A DNA stretch of 64,000 bases from Ambrosia x helenae. Lineage: Eukaryota; Streptophyta; Magnoliopsida; Asterales; Asteraceae. The notes beneath the pieces were generated by a model. That model ran no database searches. It saw only the letters and a program-made list of their open reading frames with translations, and was not told the origin of the DNA. Positions 43,833 to 55,985 of this stretch are shown here, piece by piece. Position 1 is the stretch's first letter, and each line of letters begins with the position of its first letter. A program made the position numbers and the translations under genes. Location of the stretch: positions 152,363,889 to 152,427,888 of the forward strand of contig CM061231.1 of NCBI GenBank assembly GCA_030844895.1. The letters run 5' to 3'.

Positions 43833-46111
43833 TCCATATTTATTTGGTTTTCTTCTGAATTGGTATGTACGCCTGGTGGAGATGGATATGATCAGATGAG
43901 TTTACTGGTGGTACGATGATATTCCAGTGGTTCGTCAGTGATCCAAATTTGCAGTTAAAAAATATGATTATAAAAAGGGAATCACTTTCCAGTAAACAAA
44001 AGACCAAAATTACTAAACTCTTTAATTAATGATCAAAATTTATTGATTTTATTTTATTCGTAAACCAAAAAAGACTTTCGTTCACAACAATAACATGTGG
44101 CTTAAAAGATATGATAACCACATCATTGGGTTAATACATTTGATTCATTTATTTAATTAATTATTATATTAGCACGTATTATCATTTAAAATCTAGTTGT
44201 ATAAAACAATAATTAAAAAAAAGCTTGTTGATCTAACTGGTATAAATTGATTTTGTTACATTAATGTTGTAACTTCACCTAAATGGTAATATTTTTTTAG
44301 CTTAAAAGGCAATGATGTTGTAACTTAAAAAGTAATATTGTTTTAAGTTTTATAAGTATAGTCACACCAAACTTTCATTTTTTAATTGATATTTTGTTGT
44401 CTTTTCTGTAATGATACTTATAAAATACAAGTTCAAAAAATATTACTTTTACAGAAACAGAAATAAAACTACAAATAATAATAAGATGTTTTGTAAATAT
44501 CTTTTAACAATCAATATTAACACTCCAAAAATTATAACTAAAATGACTAAGTTGAAAATATATATTTTATCGGGTAATGTTGTAGTAAGAGTTATATAAT
44601 TGGTTTTTGTGGTAAATTCTTATTTCGATTTTAGTTCTTACTTTTTAAAATTACTTCTACAATCCTCGTCTTTCACTCACTTGTAACATGTTTAGACCAT
44701 CTAAAATGAAAATCTGAACGGGTGAGATGGGTGCCATGTGACGTCCTATTTCAAATAGCCCCATTAGAGGATTCATCCGGATTGGGTCGTCCGGTTCTTC
44801 ATTAGGAAATTCAAATGCATGCGGACTAGGTGTGTGGCGTGAGTTGCCATGTGACACATGTGGGTCTACAAATCAAGTGTTCAAAAGTTAGGGAGAGTGG
44901 AGGGGAGTGAGTTCACGGCTTGAGTTTTAAATATTTAAAGGTTATTTATTAAAAAAAAAAACAATCAAATCGTGTCACCTTACCCACCCACCCACCCACC
45001 CCCCATGCTCGTGAAGATCTCCCCGCCCCAAGGGCCACGTTGCCAACCACACCAGCCAGGGGTGGTGTTTGGGCTTGAGTTGGTGCCCCACGCCAGCATT
45101 TCCACGCCAGCCAGGGGTGGTATTTGCATCTATACAAGTGTGTTCCTTATTTTATTTTTTCTTATAGGTTCCTTTCCAGTTTCTAATATACATTAACACT
45201 ATAACTTCGAAACTGAGTGGGTTTTCGGAAACCCATCGGATAGGCTTAAATCCGCCCCTGCAATTAGCCACTAAATAGTATGAAGAACTAATGTCTAATG
45301 TGCTTGATAAAATTTGGAGTGGATGCATCACGAAGCGAAGAAGGTTCAAGTGCTATGCGATCAAAGTGGATACGGGAAACACAAACATGTTGAAAGGGAT
45401 TGGAACAGAGTCGGTCGTCTTTTGACCGCTTACTTTGCCCCATGGCTAGCCTGTTACCTGTTTACCTTGAGAGCTACATCAGACGCATATTCTAAATGAG
45501 TAGCCGACTTTTAAACCGAATCGTAGGTTGTATCTCTAAACATTATTTCTTCTTTACACAAATAAAGAATGCGTTAAGTATATTGGCTTTATTCTCATTA
45601 AAGAAATGCACATGTTCCGCATATTAGTTGGCATATGATACATGTGTTAGACCAATGTGATGGCATACACATTGGTGAAAGTGCTGCCTTAGAATGTCTA
45701 AACATGTTTTCATATGTGTCATTGACGTTTATTCAGAAAGATACCTAAGACCTATACAAGAGGTGACCATGGACATCCCATCATTATGCTCGAGATAGTC
45801 GCATCATATGACATATTGATTTGACATGTCAAGAGTTTTGGGTACGTATCTTCAAAGATATAGTTTGGCTTGCGAGCCTAAACGATCTTATTATTTATAT
45901 ACCTTTTTATTTATATAATAGTAATAATTATTTATAAAGTTATGATAAATAACTTAATTATATACAAACTTATAAAAAAAATAATACTTATAATTAATAT
46001 AGAATAACTTTATAACAAAATAATACTTATAATTAAAAAAATAGTGAACGAGTCGAGCCCGAACGAAGCTCGAGCTTAAAAAACCACCCAAGGGTAAAGC
46101 TTGAGCTGTTA
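43833..46111. other. AT-rich intergenic stretch
   Basis: Mostly AT-rich with short frames only. A GC-rich patch at 44975-45130 has C-rich runs and a repeated GCCAGCCAGGGGTGGT (about 45050 and 45105). Near 46045-46100 GAACGAAGCTCGAGCTTAAA resembles hAT element interiors whose other part may be at 48435-48494, split by the Helitron. Confidence 0.4.
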
Positions 46112-47120
46112 TCTATACTATATTATAATGCATGAGCTAAGGGTATTTTAAGATACCCAAAAGTTAATAACTAATTTTTCATTTATAACCCTAAAATGAG
46201 GGTAAATTAGTCATTCATACATTATTTACACTTTATTACTCTATCTCATATACACTTTAATTCCCTAATTCTTAGTTAGTAATTACATTTTCCTCCCCTC
46301 CCCTACAAAATTATAATTCTTTTATTTAATTATATCATAACTTTAAAACTATTATATTTTAAAAACATTCGAATATACCATGACGACCGGCTCATTTTTG
46401 TCGACGTTACGGTGTTTGTTGTAGTTAATACCGATGTGTGGATTGAAATGTACAAGAAACAATGCTTATGTACAAGTGATTATTGCATTTTTTTTGTTTT
46501 AAATACTAACTAGATGAACCTTTCAGCACCCAAACATTCGAATTATTACATGAAATTTTCTATTGTAGTTACATCATTTACTAGATGTTGACCCAATGGC
46601 CAACCCCCTGTTCCTATTAAGTGGCCCACTGTTGCTTGGCTAGCATCTGATGAAACTGGACACAAGACCAGTGTCAACCAAGCTGCTTGATGGATTCATG
46701 ACTTGGTTGATCGCATTTGAAGTCTCCAGCCATGGAATTTCCCCGTAGGCCACGGCTTAGTTGCTGGCGGTATCATGCATAGTAAAAAAAAACTTAAACA
46801 ACTAATTGAGCAAAATTAAGAGACAGAGAGAAAAAGGGACAATCATTTGAAATGAGAATTATATACCAAAAAAGCCAAACCACATACTTTTCACTAATTC
46901 TATGAGAGAGTAAACAAAATATTGTTGATAATAATTGTGTTCAATTTAAAAAATATATAAATTTAATAATGACATTGATAACAAATTACACATGTTTTAA
47001 AATTGATAAGTTTTAAAAAGTTCGTATTTTATACATTGCTAATTTACACAGTTCGCATTTTTCTAAATAATAGTAGACATAAGATTAAACAAATAAACTA
47101 ACTATATGTAGTAAATATTA

Positions 47121-47722
47121 TCTATATCTATATATCTATATATATATATATATAATAAACCAAAACATTTTTAATGACATGTCATAATATTATGCAATCT
47201 CTTTTTTGAAAGATGCCACATAGGATGTGATGTGGCAACTCTAGACCAATTAAAAAAAAGAAATAAATATGGTTTAAATATGATTTAACATAATCTATTA
47301 AATACCTAATCTACTAAATGTAAATATTAAAACTTTATTATTTTCTCTCTCATGTTTCCTTTCATAACTTTTAAATGTTAATATCTTTTATATACGAGAT
47401 TTTTTAAAGAAAAAAATTACACCAAATTAACGAGCGTTTTATTATCTTTCCAACGACTACCATAGTGCTATATAAAAAACGGAGAAAAAAACGACTATTT
47501 TTTGTAACCCGACAGGTATTGTGTCAGGTTTTGAATTAGTTTAAAAAAAATTGTTTAAAATATGATAACTTAGAATATGATAACTTATGGCAGAGATTTG
47601 TTTAAAATAATAATAATAATAATAATATATTGGCAGATGCCATTTTTATAGTTTAGATACTTCTAATTTTATTCACTTTACTTAGATTTCTCAACCCGGG
47701 ACGTTCCCGGGGTATAAACTAG
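47121..47722 (+). mobile_element. Helitron nested inside the outer Helitron
   Basis: Starts TCTATATCTATATATC after A. The 3' end is AACCCGGGACGTTCCCGGGG then TATAAACTAG before T, a strong hairpin plus CTAG. Its interior (TTAACGAGCGTTTTATTATC) matches the Helitrons at 40664, 53311 and 57844. Confidence 0.7.
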
Positions 47723-47784
47723 TAAATGCATATGTATAATCCAAATAATTTAAAATATTTTATGATAAAGTTATTCAAAAATCC

Positions 47785-48045
47785 CAAGTGACTTGCACCC
47801 TTTTAGGTTAAAATCCTAAATTATAAACTCTTAGAGATAATACTAAAAATGCTAAGTTAGTTGCACTGCAGGTTATTCAAATAATTGTTCTCTGGAAACT
47901 CTTAGAGATAATCTTAAAATCCTAATTTAGTTGCACCCTTTTAGGTTGCATGTTATTCGAATTAATGTTATCTAAAAACTCTTATAGATAATACTAAAAT
48001 CCTATGTAAGTTGCACAATTTTAGGTGCAGGTTATTCGAATATGT
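47785..48045. repeat. Three diverged tandem repeats of about 85 bp
   Basis: AACTCTTAGAGATAATACTA, AACTCTTAGAGATAATCTTA and AACTCTTATAGATAATACTA recur about 85-90 bp apart with AGTTGCACCCTTTTAGGT-like text between, inside the outer Helitron. Confidence 0.75.
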
Positions 48046-48429
48046 TTTCTATATAAGATCTTACTTGTGAGTATTTGTACTTCACAATTCTCTGCTCCTA
48101 TCAAACACATACGTTGGTTTTACAGGTATTAAAATTCTGTTGCATATGTTCTTCATAACTTTTTTATTGTTCTATATGCATACCTAACAGTCATTGGTCT
48201 AAATTAATATTCAGTTGTTTTCGCTGATCAAGATTTATCCTTTCAAAAATTTACAATGTTTCTTAAATTACTTTATAATTTCAATATTAAATCTTTGTAG
48301 TTAATAGACACGTGTAATGTTTATAACGTATATCCACTACAATGATGCTACAACAAATATTATACGAATGTAAAATAAGTATCACAATCAAAATGTCGCT
48401 CCCGCCGCATCGCACGGGTTTCCTACTAG

Positions 48430-48989
48430 TACTTTAAATTTGCTTGAGCTAGAGTCTAGTCGAGCTCGGTCCGACTTAGCTCGTTTGCACCCCTGTATCA
48501 TTTCGAGTGGGTCCCACACAATCTTGCCTCTCGTTTACACCCATAGTCCCATACCGTGTACACTTATCAGTTATCACACTGATGGATCAAGTCGTTGTAC
48601 ATGGCTTAGTGTATCATTGTAAGAGTTTACTTCTGATAAAAGACTATTTATTTGTGTTGAATTAATATCTCATTATTATGAAACCTTTTTGACTTTTATT
48701 TTTGAGAATACTTTAATAGGTACCTCTGCTAGCTCCATATGATAAGTTGGTTGGGGATCTGATTATCTGAACTAGTAATAAAACACAATATGACTTATAC
48801 GTTTATTTTATTGATATAATATTATATTTAAGCATGTATTTGCACACCCACATGTGCATGTAATTAAAGAGGCGGTTTATTAACGAATGTCAAGATTTCT
48901 ATAATATTTTGATAGAGGGGAAATATAGTGAGATAACAACACATGGCTTCACTGTTTGATAGCTTGTTAAAGTTTATGTGAGTTAACGT
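48430..48989. other. Spacer
   Basis: Starts with CTTGAGCTAGAGTCTAG and ends a block at GCTCGTTTGCACCCCT (about 48494), the look of a hAT right end. Then AT-rich DNA with no gene. Confidence 0.4.
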
Positions 48990-48992
48990 TTA

Positions 48993-49178
48993 GGGGGAGT
49001 TTGTTAGCCTCTTAATAAACGTTTTAATCATTTAGCATTAAAAGTGTTTGTTTCAACTAAAAAAAGCATCTGAATGATTCCATTAAGCTCTTAATCATTC
49101 AGCTAATAAGGGGTGTTGAACCATTCAGACTCTCTTAATGATTTAGTACTTAATGAGACAGATCCTACCAAACAGCCC
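48993..49178. mobile_element. Tourist-like MITE, TSD TTA
   Basis: Left end GGGGGAGTTTGTTAGCC and reversed right end GGGCTGTTTGGTAGG pair, with TTA on both sides (48990-48992, 49179-49181). Body rich in ATTCAG and TTAATGA motifs. 186 bp, no ORF. Confidence 0.75.
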
Positions 49179-49606
49179 TTAAACGAGTTATAATAAAGCT
49201 TGATTAAGGGCTTTAAATATCAAATTTAAGTAGGTTTATGTGACTAACATGCATTTTTTTATGTGACTAACATGCATATTATTCTTATAAATATAAGAAA
49301 TTTTATTTTATAATAAAATAACTGCATGATGAATATTTTTAATATATGAAATTATAATAAGGCCCCCCGTAGTGGGGCGTGTTTTTTCAATTTTTTTCGA
49401 AAAATAGCGCCCATAACACCGCCACACCCCCCCGGCGCTATGGGGCTTTATAGGGTTGGGGCTTGATAAATATAACGCCGAAGTGATTTTGCCTCCCCCA
49501 ATGAAATCGTGACACGTGGCAGGCAATGTTTGAAAAAAAAAAGGGTCAAAAATATTTGACTGTTGCCCCTCTTTAATTTTTGAATGGTAACATTTGTTTT
49601 TTTTAG

Positions 49607-49637
<31 letters not shown>

Positions 49638-49645
<8 letters not shown>

Positions 49646-49974
49646 GATCCTAAGAGAACCAACCCCTATTTGAGAACTGAGAGAACCATTCTGAGCCACA
49701 TATTTCATATAAAGGCAAAAAAAAAAAAAAAATTTTTTTTTTTTTTTTTGCTTTAATCGCACATTTTTATGAAGGAAAATTTTTTTTTTATTTTTTTTTC
49801 ATTTATACATATGTGTATATAGCATTTTTCAGCTATACATATGTGTATATTTCAGTTATACATATGTGTATATAGCATTATACATATGTGTATAATGCAA
49901 TTATACACATGTGTATACTGAAAAAAAATACAAAAAAAAAAAAATTTCCTTACATATAAAGCAGCGATTTTTGC

Positions 49975-50006
<32 letters not shown>

Positions 50007-50089
50007 TTTTTTGCCTTAGAGAAATGTGTGGCCCAGAATGGTTCTCTAGTTCTCAATTTGAGGAAAGGTTCTCATTTGAACCAAATCCT
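49638..50089. mobile_element. MITE with ~85-bp TIRs inserted in a TA run
   Basis: Left GAGAACTGAGAGAACCATTC and reversed right GAGAACTAGAGAACCATTCT match, continuing GGCCACA and TTTGCCTT. The centre is A/T homopolymers and CATATGTGTATA palindromes. Both flanks are TA repeats, fitting a TA target. Confidence 0.82.
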
Positions 50090-50196
50090 ATATATATATA
50101 TATACACACAACATACAACATACATATACACATACACATACAACAACACAACACAAACTAAACACACACACCACAACACAAACAAACCTACTAAAC

Positions 50197-50678
50197 ATGT
50201 ATCCATATGGTTCACCGTTCGGGGTCCCGGGTCGACCGGGTGCGAGGCCAAACACTACGAGGCCAAACACTACTATTCCGCTGCCACCCAATTGGGGCGA
50301 GTTTGACGCGAACACAATGCAATACGCGCAACTTCTTGGCATGCCCGGTCAATTTTATCCGGGCCCAAACATGCCCGCTCAATTTTTTCCTCCACCAAAC
50401 TATGTCCAACCTTCTCAAGAGGAGTCCGATTCCGTACCAGAAACTCAAGACGAACCCGAGGGTTCTCAACGTGGGCGCGGGCGCGGGAGACGCTTGCATA
50501 AAAAGAAAGATGCTACTGCTCCTCGTCAAAAAAAGCAACAGGAACGTTGGGAAAGAGATGAGGAGTATGCTTTAGCGCGAGCCTGGCTCGACATATCCGA
50601 GGACCCCGAAGTTGGTTAGTATTTTTTTTTTGTGTTTATATATATAATTTTTAAAATGTTGGTTAGTATTTTTTTTGT

Positions 50679-50714
<36 letters not shown>

Positions 50715-52767
50715 TTTAAAATGTTGGTTTAGTATTTTTTTTTGTGTTTACATATATATATACTTTTTAATCGTATGATATTTTTTTTTGCAGCAAACTA
50801 TCAACATAGCCCGTTGTTTTGGCAACGGATTCGAGAGCTATTTTTTGCGGCCATGGGTAGAGGGGAGTATCGAGAGCACGACTCGATATCTGGAAAGTGT
50901 TCGGACATTAATAATAAATGTCACTCGTTTGCGGAGGTTTACCAACGTTGCAAGGACAACAGGGGTAGTGGGGAAGGTGATGGCGGTTTGTTGGCAAGGG
51001 CCTTGGACGAGATGAGAGATACCCGCGGGCCGTTCCCGTATTTGAGGATTTGGGAGATGTTGAGACATAGTCCTAAGGGGTTAGGATCAAATACACAAAA
51101 CACTTTTTCTAGGAAGAGTGAGAAGGATTGTAATCCATTGATCATATATTTGAAGGGTTGAGATTAATTTGTTTGAAATGAATAAATAATAAATTAGAGG
51201 AAGGGCATAAAAGGAAAACCACATTTGTTGACTTTCTCTCTCCACATGCAATGCACATGTCAATTCCCCCCATAATTTTAAAACGACTATAACTTTTTCA
51301 TACAACATTTTTTTTTCAAAAAAATTTCACCATATTAACGAGCGTTTTTTTATCTTTAATATGAGTACCACATTGCTACATTAAAATTGAAAAAAAAATT
51401 GTGCTAAATGGGTTTTCTTCTCCGTTGTGTCTTTCTGCTCGTTCATTGTGTTATAGTATGTATGTGTGCTTTATAAATATGTTATTTATGTTTTTTTTAG
51501 TCTACACATGATTTAACTTTGTCCATTGTGTTTTTAGTATGCTTTTAATTGTGTTTTACGCAAATGAGTTTTGTATTTAGGTGTACATTGTGTTTTATTA
51601 TGTTGTTCATTGTGTAGAGTCTATTATTCATTGTGTTTAAGTCTTTTGTTCATTGTGTCTTTTATATGTCGTCCATTGTGTTTTACACATTTGGGTTTTT
51701 AACTTTTTTTTTTCAAAAGTATTCATTGTATTTTAGTCTTCTGTTCATCGTGTCTTTCGTATGTCATCCATTGTGTCTTACGCAACTGGGTTTTCAACTT
51801 TTTTTTTCCAAAAGTATTCATTGTGTTTTAGTCTTCTATTCATTGTGTCTTTAGTATGTCGTCCATTGTGTTTTACTAGACTCTTGATTGTGTTTTATAC
51901 CCTATATTTAATTGGTGTTCATTGTGTTTTACATTCCATTGTGTTTTACATTCCATTGTGTCTTACACAAATGGGTTTTGAATTTTTTTTTTTCAAAAGT
52001 ATAGCAATATGGTACTCATATTAAAGATAAAAAGACGCTCAATTTTATGGTATAATTTTTTTAAAAACGGATGACATATAAAAAAGTTACGGGCATTTAA
52101 AAATGAAGGTGGAAATGGCATGTGACTTGCATGTGCATATGTTTTTGACAAAATTACCCTTCCCACTTGTTAATCCTTTGGACACGTGTCATTTTCTAGT
52201 GGCTTCTCACCCTTCTCATTTTTTGTAGCCTTTGTAGAATAACACAACCCTAGTCCTAAGTGGGCTAATGTACCGCCTATGGGGCCAAGTAGTGGGCGCA
52301 AGATTAGGAGAGGAAGAGGATCAGGAGGAGGAGGACCATCAAAACGAAGCAAAACCACCTCCACGTCGCGAGATCCGGATACACCGACATCCGATGCTCG
52401 CTTTGTGAGTTTAGATGATCCTGTTGATTTGGAGGATGAGGAGGAGGAGGAGGATAGACCACCCGGTAGACGATCAAAAAAGGGTGGCAAGGCGGAGTCG
52501 TCTTCGACAGGAGGTGGTGCATCGAGGGAGGAGTTTGATGAAATAAATCGACGAATACAGGATCTTCGCGACCTCGGCCAAAGACGTTTGCAAACTATGG
52601 ACCAGAGAGTGGCCGAGAATAAAAGGTTCGTCGACATTCAAGAGGTGAGGCAAAGGGAAAAGGACATTGAGTTTTTGTCCAAACCGATCGACCACCTCGA
52701 GGGAGAAGCCCTACTCCTCGCGATACATCATAGGCAACAAATCCTTGCAAAATATAACCTCCAGTAA
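50197..52767 (+). pseudogene. Harbinger ORF1-type Myb/SANT protein gene, split by a transposon
   Basis: Exon 1 is 50197-50614; exon 2 starts 50794 and is interrupted at 51077, resuming in the same frame at 52261 to a stop at 52767. Before insertion it would code about 402 residues. Exon 1 has a Pro-rich leader, an RGRGRGRR basic patch and the trihelix-like start EEYALARAWLDISEDPEV. Exon 2 continues NYQHSPLFWQRIRELF, then EHDSISGKCSDINNKCHSF. Beyond the insertion lie KRSKTTSTS, an acidic stretch and the helical tail QREKDIEFLSKPIDHLEGEA. This is the family often annotated as glutathione S-transferase T3-like or NAM-associated, which is ORF1 of PIF/Harbinger elements and binds DNA with the transposase. 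Apart from the insertion the frame is clean. An intact ORF1 would need precise excision. Confidence 0.85.
51078..52250. mobile_element. MULE-like insertion inside the ORF1 exon, 10-bp TSD
   Basis: TAGTCCTAAG occurs at 51068-51077 and 52251-52260, directly outside GGGTTAGGATC and the reversed end GGGTTGTGTTA. A 9-11-bp duplication is what Mutator-like elements leave. Both arms carry AGTGAGAAGG / GGTGAGAAGC-type text and an inverted copy of a TTAACGAGCG block. The 550-bp middle is a loose tandem array of TTCATTGTGTTTTA. No transposase. Confidence 0.8.
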
Positions 52768-53054
52768 TTTATTTAAGTTGTTTTTTTTTTAATTTGGTAT
52801 TGTAATTTTTTTATTTTTAATTTAATTAATATTAGTTGTGTGTTTTTTATTATTATTTGTAATTTTTTTATATTTATTTGTCTTTTATTTTAATTATTTT
52901 GAGTTATAAGATTAAAAAAATAATAAAAAAAATCAACCAATCACAATCAGGGGCTTTATAAATAAAGCCCCACCACTACACCCTTTTTTTCAGTTTCTCT
53001 CTCCACGCTGACTCAGCAGCAACGTGGACCAATCAGGAAGTACGCATGGTCTAA

Positions 53055-53310
53055 AAGAGCTAAATAACATATATTTTGTAAGCAAGGGCGCATGTGGGTG
53101 CTCTTGTGCACGAACGCTCAAGAATAAGTTTTGTGAGCAAGGGCGGGCAAAGTTGTGGGTATCGTACCCTAGATAAAAGAAAGTTCGGAAGGTTCATCAA
53201 GTTTTGTGAGCAAGTGCGGCTTAAGCTTAAATGTATTATCAAGTAAAACTAGAATTTGGGACAAAAAAATGAGGCTCCATTTTTTCTATAAAAAAAAATA
53301 TATCTAGAAA
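53055..53310. repeat. Spacer with inverted GTTTTGTGAGCAAG repeats
   Basis: TTTTGTGAGCAAGGGCG recurs at about 53128, with TTTTGTAAGCAAGGGCG near 53075 and TTTTGTGAGCAAGTGCGG near 53201, a threefold direct repeat. No gene. Confidence 0.55.
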
Positions 53311-53907
53311 CTAGGTGAAATCCCGTGTGAAAACACAGGAACACTAAATACAACTAAAACTGAAAATCAATTCATTGGTTGTTGTGCTTCTGTCTTTAGT
53401 AACCACTGATAAATGAAATAGTTGATTGGAAACTACTGATAAATCGGTAACCACTGATAATTAATCAGCTGATGATTATCCACGGATGAAGCAAGCAACA
53501 GAGGATGAAACAAAGTTCTGATGACAGCAGTGGTTTGCATTCAACAGGTGTTGTCATCAGAAGTTTGTTTTTAAAGTGGACCCATTGAACAGAGTAGACC
53601 CATTAGTAATAAAACGTTCGTTTTTTTTCGTTCTTTGTATAGCACTATGGTACTCGTTGGAAAGATAATAAAACGCTCGTTAATTTGATGTAATTTTTTT
53701 TTTCAAAAAAAGTGTCGTTTAAAAAAGTTATTAACATTTAAAAATCATGGGGGAAAGTGCATGTGTCATGCACATGATAGAGAAAAAATAATTTAATAGT
53801 AGATGGAGTATCCATGACCCAGTAAAATGAGCGGGAAAAAAATTAAAGAATGCTTTCATAAAATGCCATGCGTCCTTCATTAGCTTTCATTTATATATTA
53901 TAGAAGA
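53311..53907 (-). mobile_element. Non-autonomous Helitron
   Basis: Minus strand: TCTTCTATAATATATAAATG start after A, and hairpin CCTGTGTTTTCACACGGG then ATTTCACCTAG before T at the 3' end. The interior shares the AACGAGCGTTTTATTATCTT block. About 600 bp; the exact 5' base could be 53914. Confidence 0.65.
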
Positions 53908-54248
53908 TAGAAGATGGGTACGAGTATAATCTAGGTTAATAGAGATTTGAGAGGTATCAAATACAAAACAGAACTAGATGACTGCATTTTTTTAGGAAAT
54001 CAAGCGAGACACTCAATTAGTTTCTTTCTTGAGGACTGAATAAATCTATAAAACAAATTGGAAGGCATTTTTGTGGACTGATTGAGTCAGCAAACAATAT
54101 GGAAAGGAAGTAATTGTATACGGTGATGACTATTTTTTGCCTTTTATTTTCCATTGCCATCCGTCTAGTGGTTTTTTGATAAAAAAATAAAAAAAAAAAA
54201 ATCCACATTGACACATCAAGGTTAAGTTATTCATATATTTGTTCTTAG

Positions 54249-54250
<2 letters not shown>
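53908..54250. other. Spacer
   Basis: No gene or element ends seen. Confidence 0.4.

Positions 54251-54296
<46 letters not shown>
54251..54296. repeat. TA microsatellite
   Basis: About 22 perfect TA units, the landing site of the MITE that follows. Confidence 0.95.
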
Positions 54297-54298
<2 letters not shown>

Positions 54299-55074
54299 TA
54301 AAGGATTCGGTAGGAAAAATTGTTTTGTGTAGGAAGTGTAGGAATTGTTTTCAACCGTTTGATCAAATCTGATTAAATTTTTAGATGAAGGACATTGTAG
54401 ACTTTTTTTTTCCATTTTATTAATTATCCTAAACCCACTAATTTAGCATCTAAAATTTGGATATTTATGAAGTTTAATCATCCTAAAATAGCTAATTCTT
54501 ACTTATAAATACAACATACTCATCATTCAATTTAACACTTCAACCAAAATCAAATAAACACTATTATTCCTAAAAATGGAAAAAACAATATTATTACACC
54601 AAAACTATAGTAACACACAAGTATTGTAACACCATTGATTCTCCAAAAAATGCTTAATTGGCCTACATAACCTGTTAACAAAACATCTTATAAACAATGC
54701 TTCCTATAAAACACTACTTATTCGTATAAAACACTACTAAACACAGTATAAGTGTTTTAAAATTGTAGAAGTGTTTCGAAACTGGTATGAGAGAGAAAGT
54801 AGTGTGCATTAATTAATGAAATATGAGAATAGTTTCAAAATTAATAGGAAAGAGAAACTAGTTTTCTCCAAATAGAACACACACAATTACCATATTGCTC
54901 TCAAATAAAACACTGATTGTACCATCTTGCCCTCAACTACTATAAACAATTAATTAAAAATTAAATACATATAGGTTTTTAATATCAACCATTAATCTCT
55001 AGATCTAATAGATCAAAACACTTCCTACCCTTCCTAGTTCCTACAAAAAATATTTTCTTACGGGAACCATACCC
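54297..55074. mobile_element. MITE-like element between TA tracts
   Basis: Left GGTAAAGGATTCGGTAGGAA and TTTTGTGTAGGAAGTGTAGG; reversed right GGGTATGGTTCCCGTAAGAA and TTTTTTGTAGGAACTAGGAA. Ends pair imperfectly over about 60 bp. TA repeats lie directly outside both ends. Non-coding. Confidence 0.7.
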
Positions 55075-55083
55075 TATATATAT

Positions 55084-55256
55084 TAGGGATGGCAACGGGT
55101 CGGGTATGGGTCGGGTTTGGCTAATACCATACCCATACCCGATTATAAAATCTCATACCATACCCGTCCCATTACCCGTCGGGTTTTTGTCGGGTATTAT
55201 CCGTCGGGTATAGAGCATACCTGCGGGTATCGGGTATACCCGTTGGTATTTGCATG

Positions 55257-55287
<31 letters not shown>

Positions 55288-55395
55288 TTTTTATTTTCTT
55301 TTATAGTCTTATGTTTAAGAAATCTAGAGTATATGAAATTGTAATAAGTAACATATATTATCATCACCATAATAATCTTTGAAACATTTAATATG

Positions 55396-55442
<47 letters not shown>

Positions 55443-55814
55443 ATGAATTTTGAAAACTATTTATATATTTCATAGCATATAAATATAAATAATAATGTTA
55501 TTAGAATATATATTTTAAACGAAAAGTTTATTCTTAAAATAATGAATCTATTAGAATGAAACATTACTAAAAAATAGTTAAGAAAAGATATATATAAAAC
55601 TTAAAAGTATTCGGGTATATATTTCGGGTAGAGGGGTATTTAATTTCGGGTAATTGGGTCGGGTATCACCTAATACCATACCCGTCCCATACCCGCGAAA
55701 TATTTTTTTTCCAATACCAAACCCGTCTCATACCCGTCGGGTATCGGGTATACCCGTCCCAAAATGCTTCGGGTTTCGAGTATACCCGTCGGGCTCGGGT
55801 TTTTTTTGCCATCC

Positions 55815-55817
<3 letters not shown>
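55084..55817. mobile_element. hAT-like MITE with TACCCG repeats
   Basis: Ends TAGGGATGGCAA and TTGCCATCCCTA are perfect inverted repeats. The flanking 8-mers are both ATATATAT, formally a TSD but in TA repeats. Sub-terminal arrays of TACCCGTCGGGTAT are inverted on the two arms. Two TA tracts lie inside (about 55257-55284 and 55397-55436). No transposase. Confidence 0.85.

Positions 55818-55865
<48 letters not shown>
55818..55865. repeat. TA microsatellite
   Basis: About 24 TA units continuing the tract interrupted by the hAT-like element at 55084. Confidence 0.95.
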
Positions 55866-55870
<5 letters not shown>

Positions 55871-55895
55871 GGTAACGTAATAAATAGTAGTGTAG

Positions 55896-55985
55896 ATGGG
55901 TGGATGGTTTGGTCTAAATGACAAAGCTTTTGAAGTTAAAATGTTGTTTTCTTTGGGGTCAAGGGTTCGAGTCCTGCTAAATACG
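55896..55985 (+). repeat. tRNA-derived SINE-like fragment
   Basis: GGATGGTTTGGTCTAAATG then GGGGTCAAGGGTTCGAGTCC: A-box-like and a perfect B-box-like motif at tRNA-like distance plus an intron-length gap. Related to the copies at 3677-3970. Confidence 0.5.

Larger units (their letters stand above)
46112..48429 (+). mobile_element. Helitron (outer), non-autonomous
   Basis: Begins TCTATACTATATTATAATGC after an A and ends CGCATCGCACGGGTTTCCTA then CTAG before a T. This is a common plant Helitron 5'/3' pairing. There is no Rep/helicase frame. It contains a second Helitron (47121-47722) and three diverged tandem repeats. The flanking text on both sides has GAGCT-rich motifs, which suggests it split an older element. 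Confidence 0.65.
49361..53051 (+). mobile_element. PIF/Harbinger-like element with ORF1 but no transposase seen
   Basis: Starts GGCCCCCCGTAGTGGGGCG after TAA; the reversed right end is GACCATGCGTAC after TTAGACC, and TAA follows at 53052-53054. A sub-terminal GGGGCTTTAT block occurs in inverted copies near both ends (49441 and 52950). It carries one gene of the Myb/SANT-type ORF1 class that accompanies Harbinger transposases. I find no DDE transposase, so it looks non-autonomous. Two further elements are inserted in it, at 49638 and 51078. Confidence 0.6.

Noticed and set aside
45314..45499. 61-residue frame MEWMHHEAKKVQVLCDQSGY...
   Set aside because: Reads like a possible gene relic, and another frame there is equally open, but I cannot name a family or find exons.
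51633..52024. Phe/Leu-rich frames that look like membrane proteins
   Set aside because: Produced by the TTCATTGTGTTTTA array of the transposon; not a gene.
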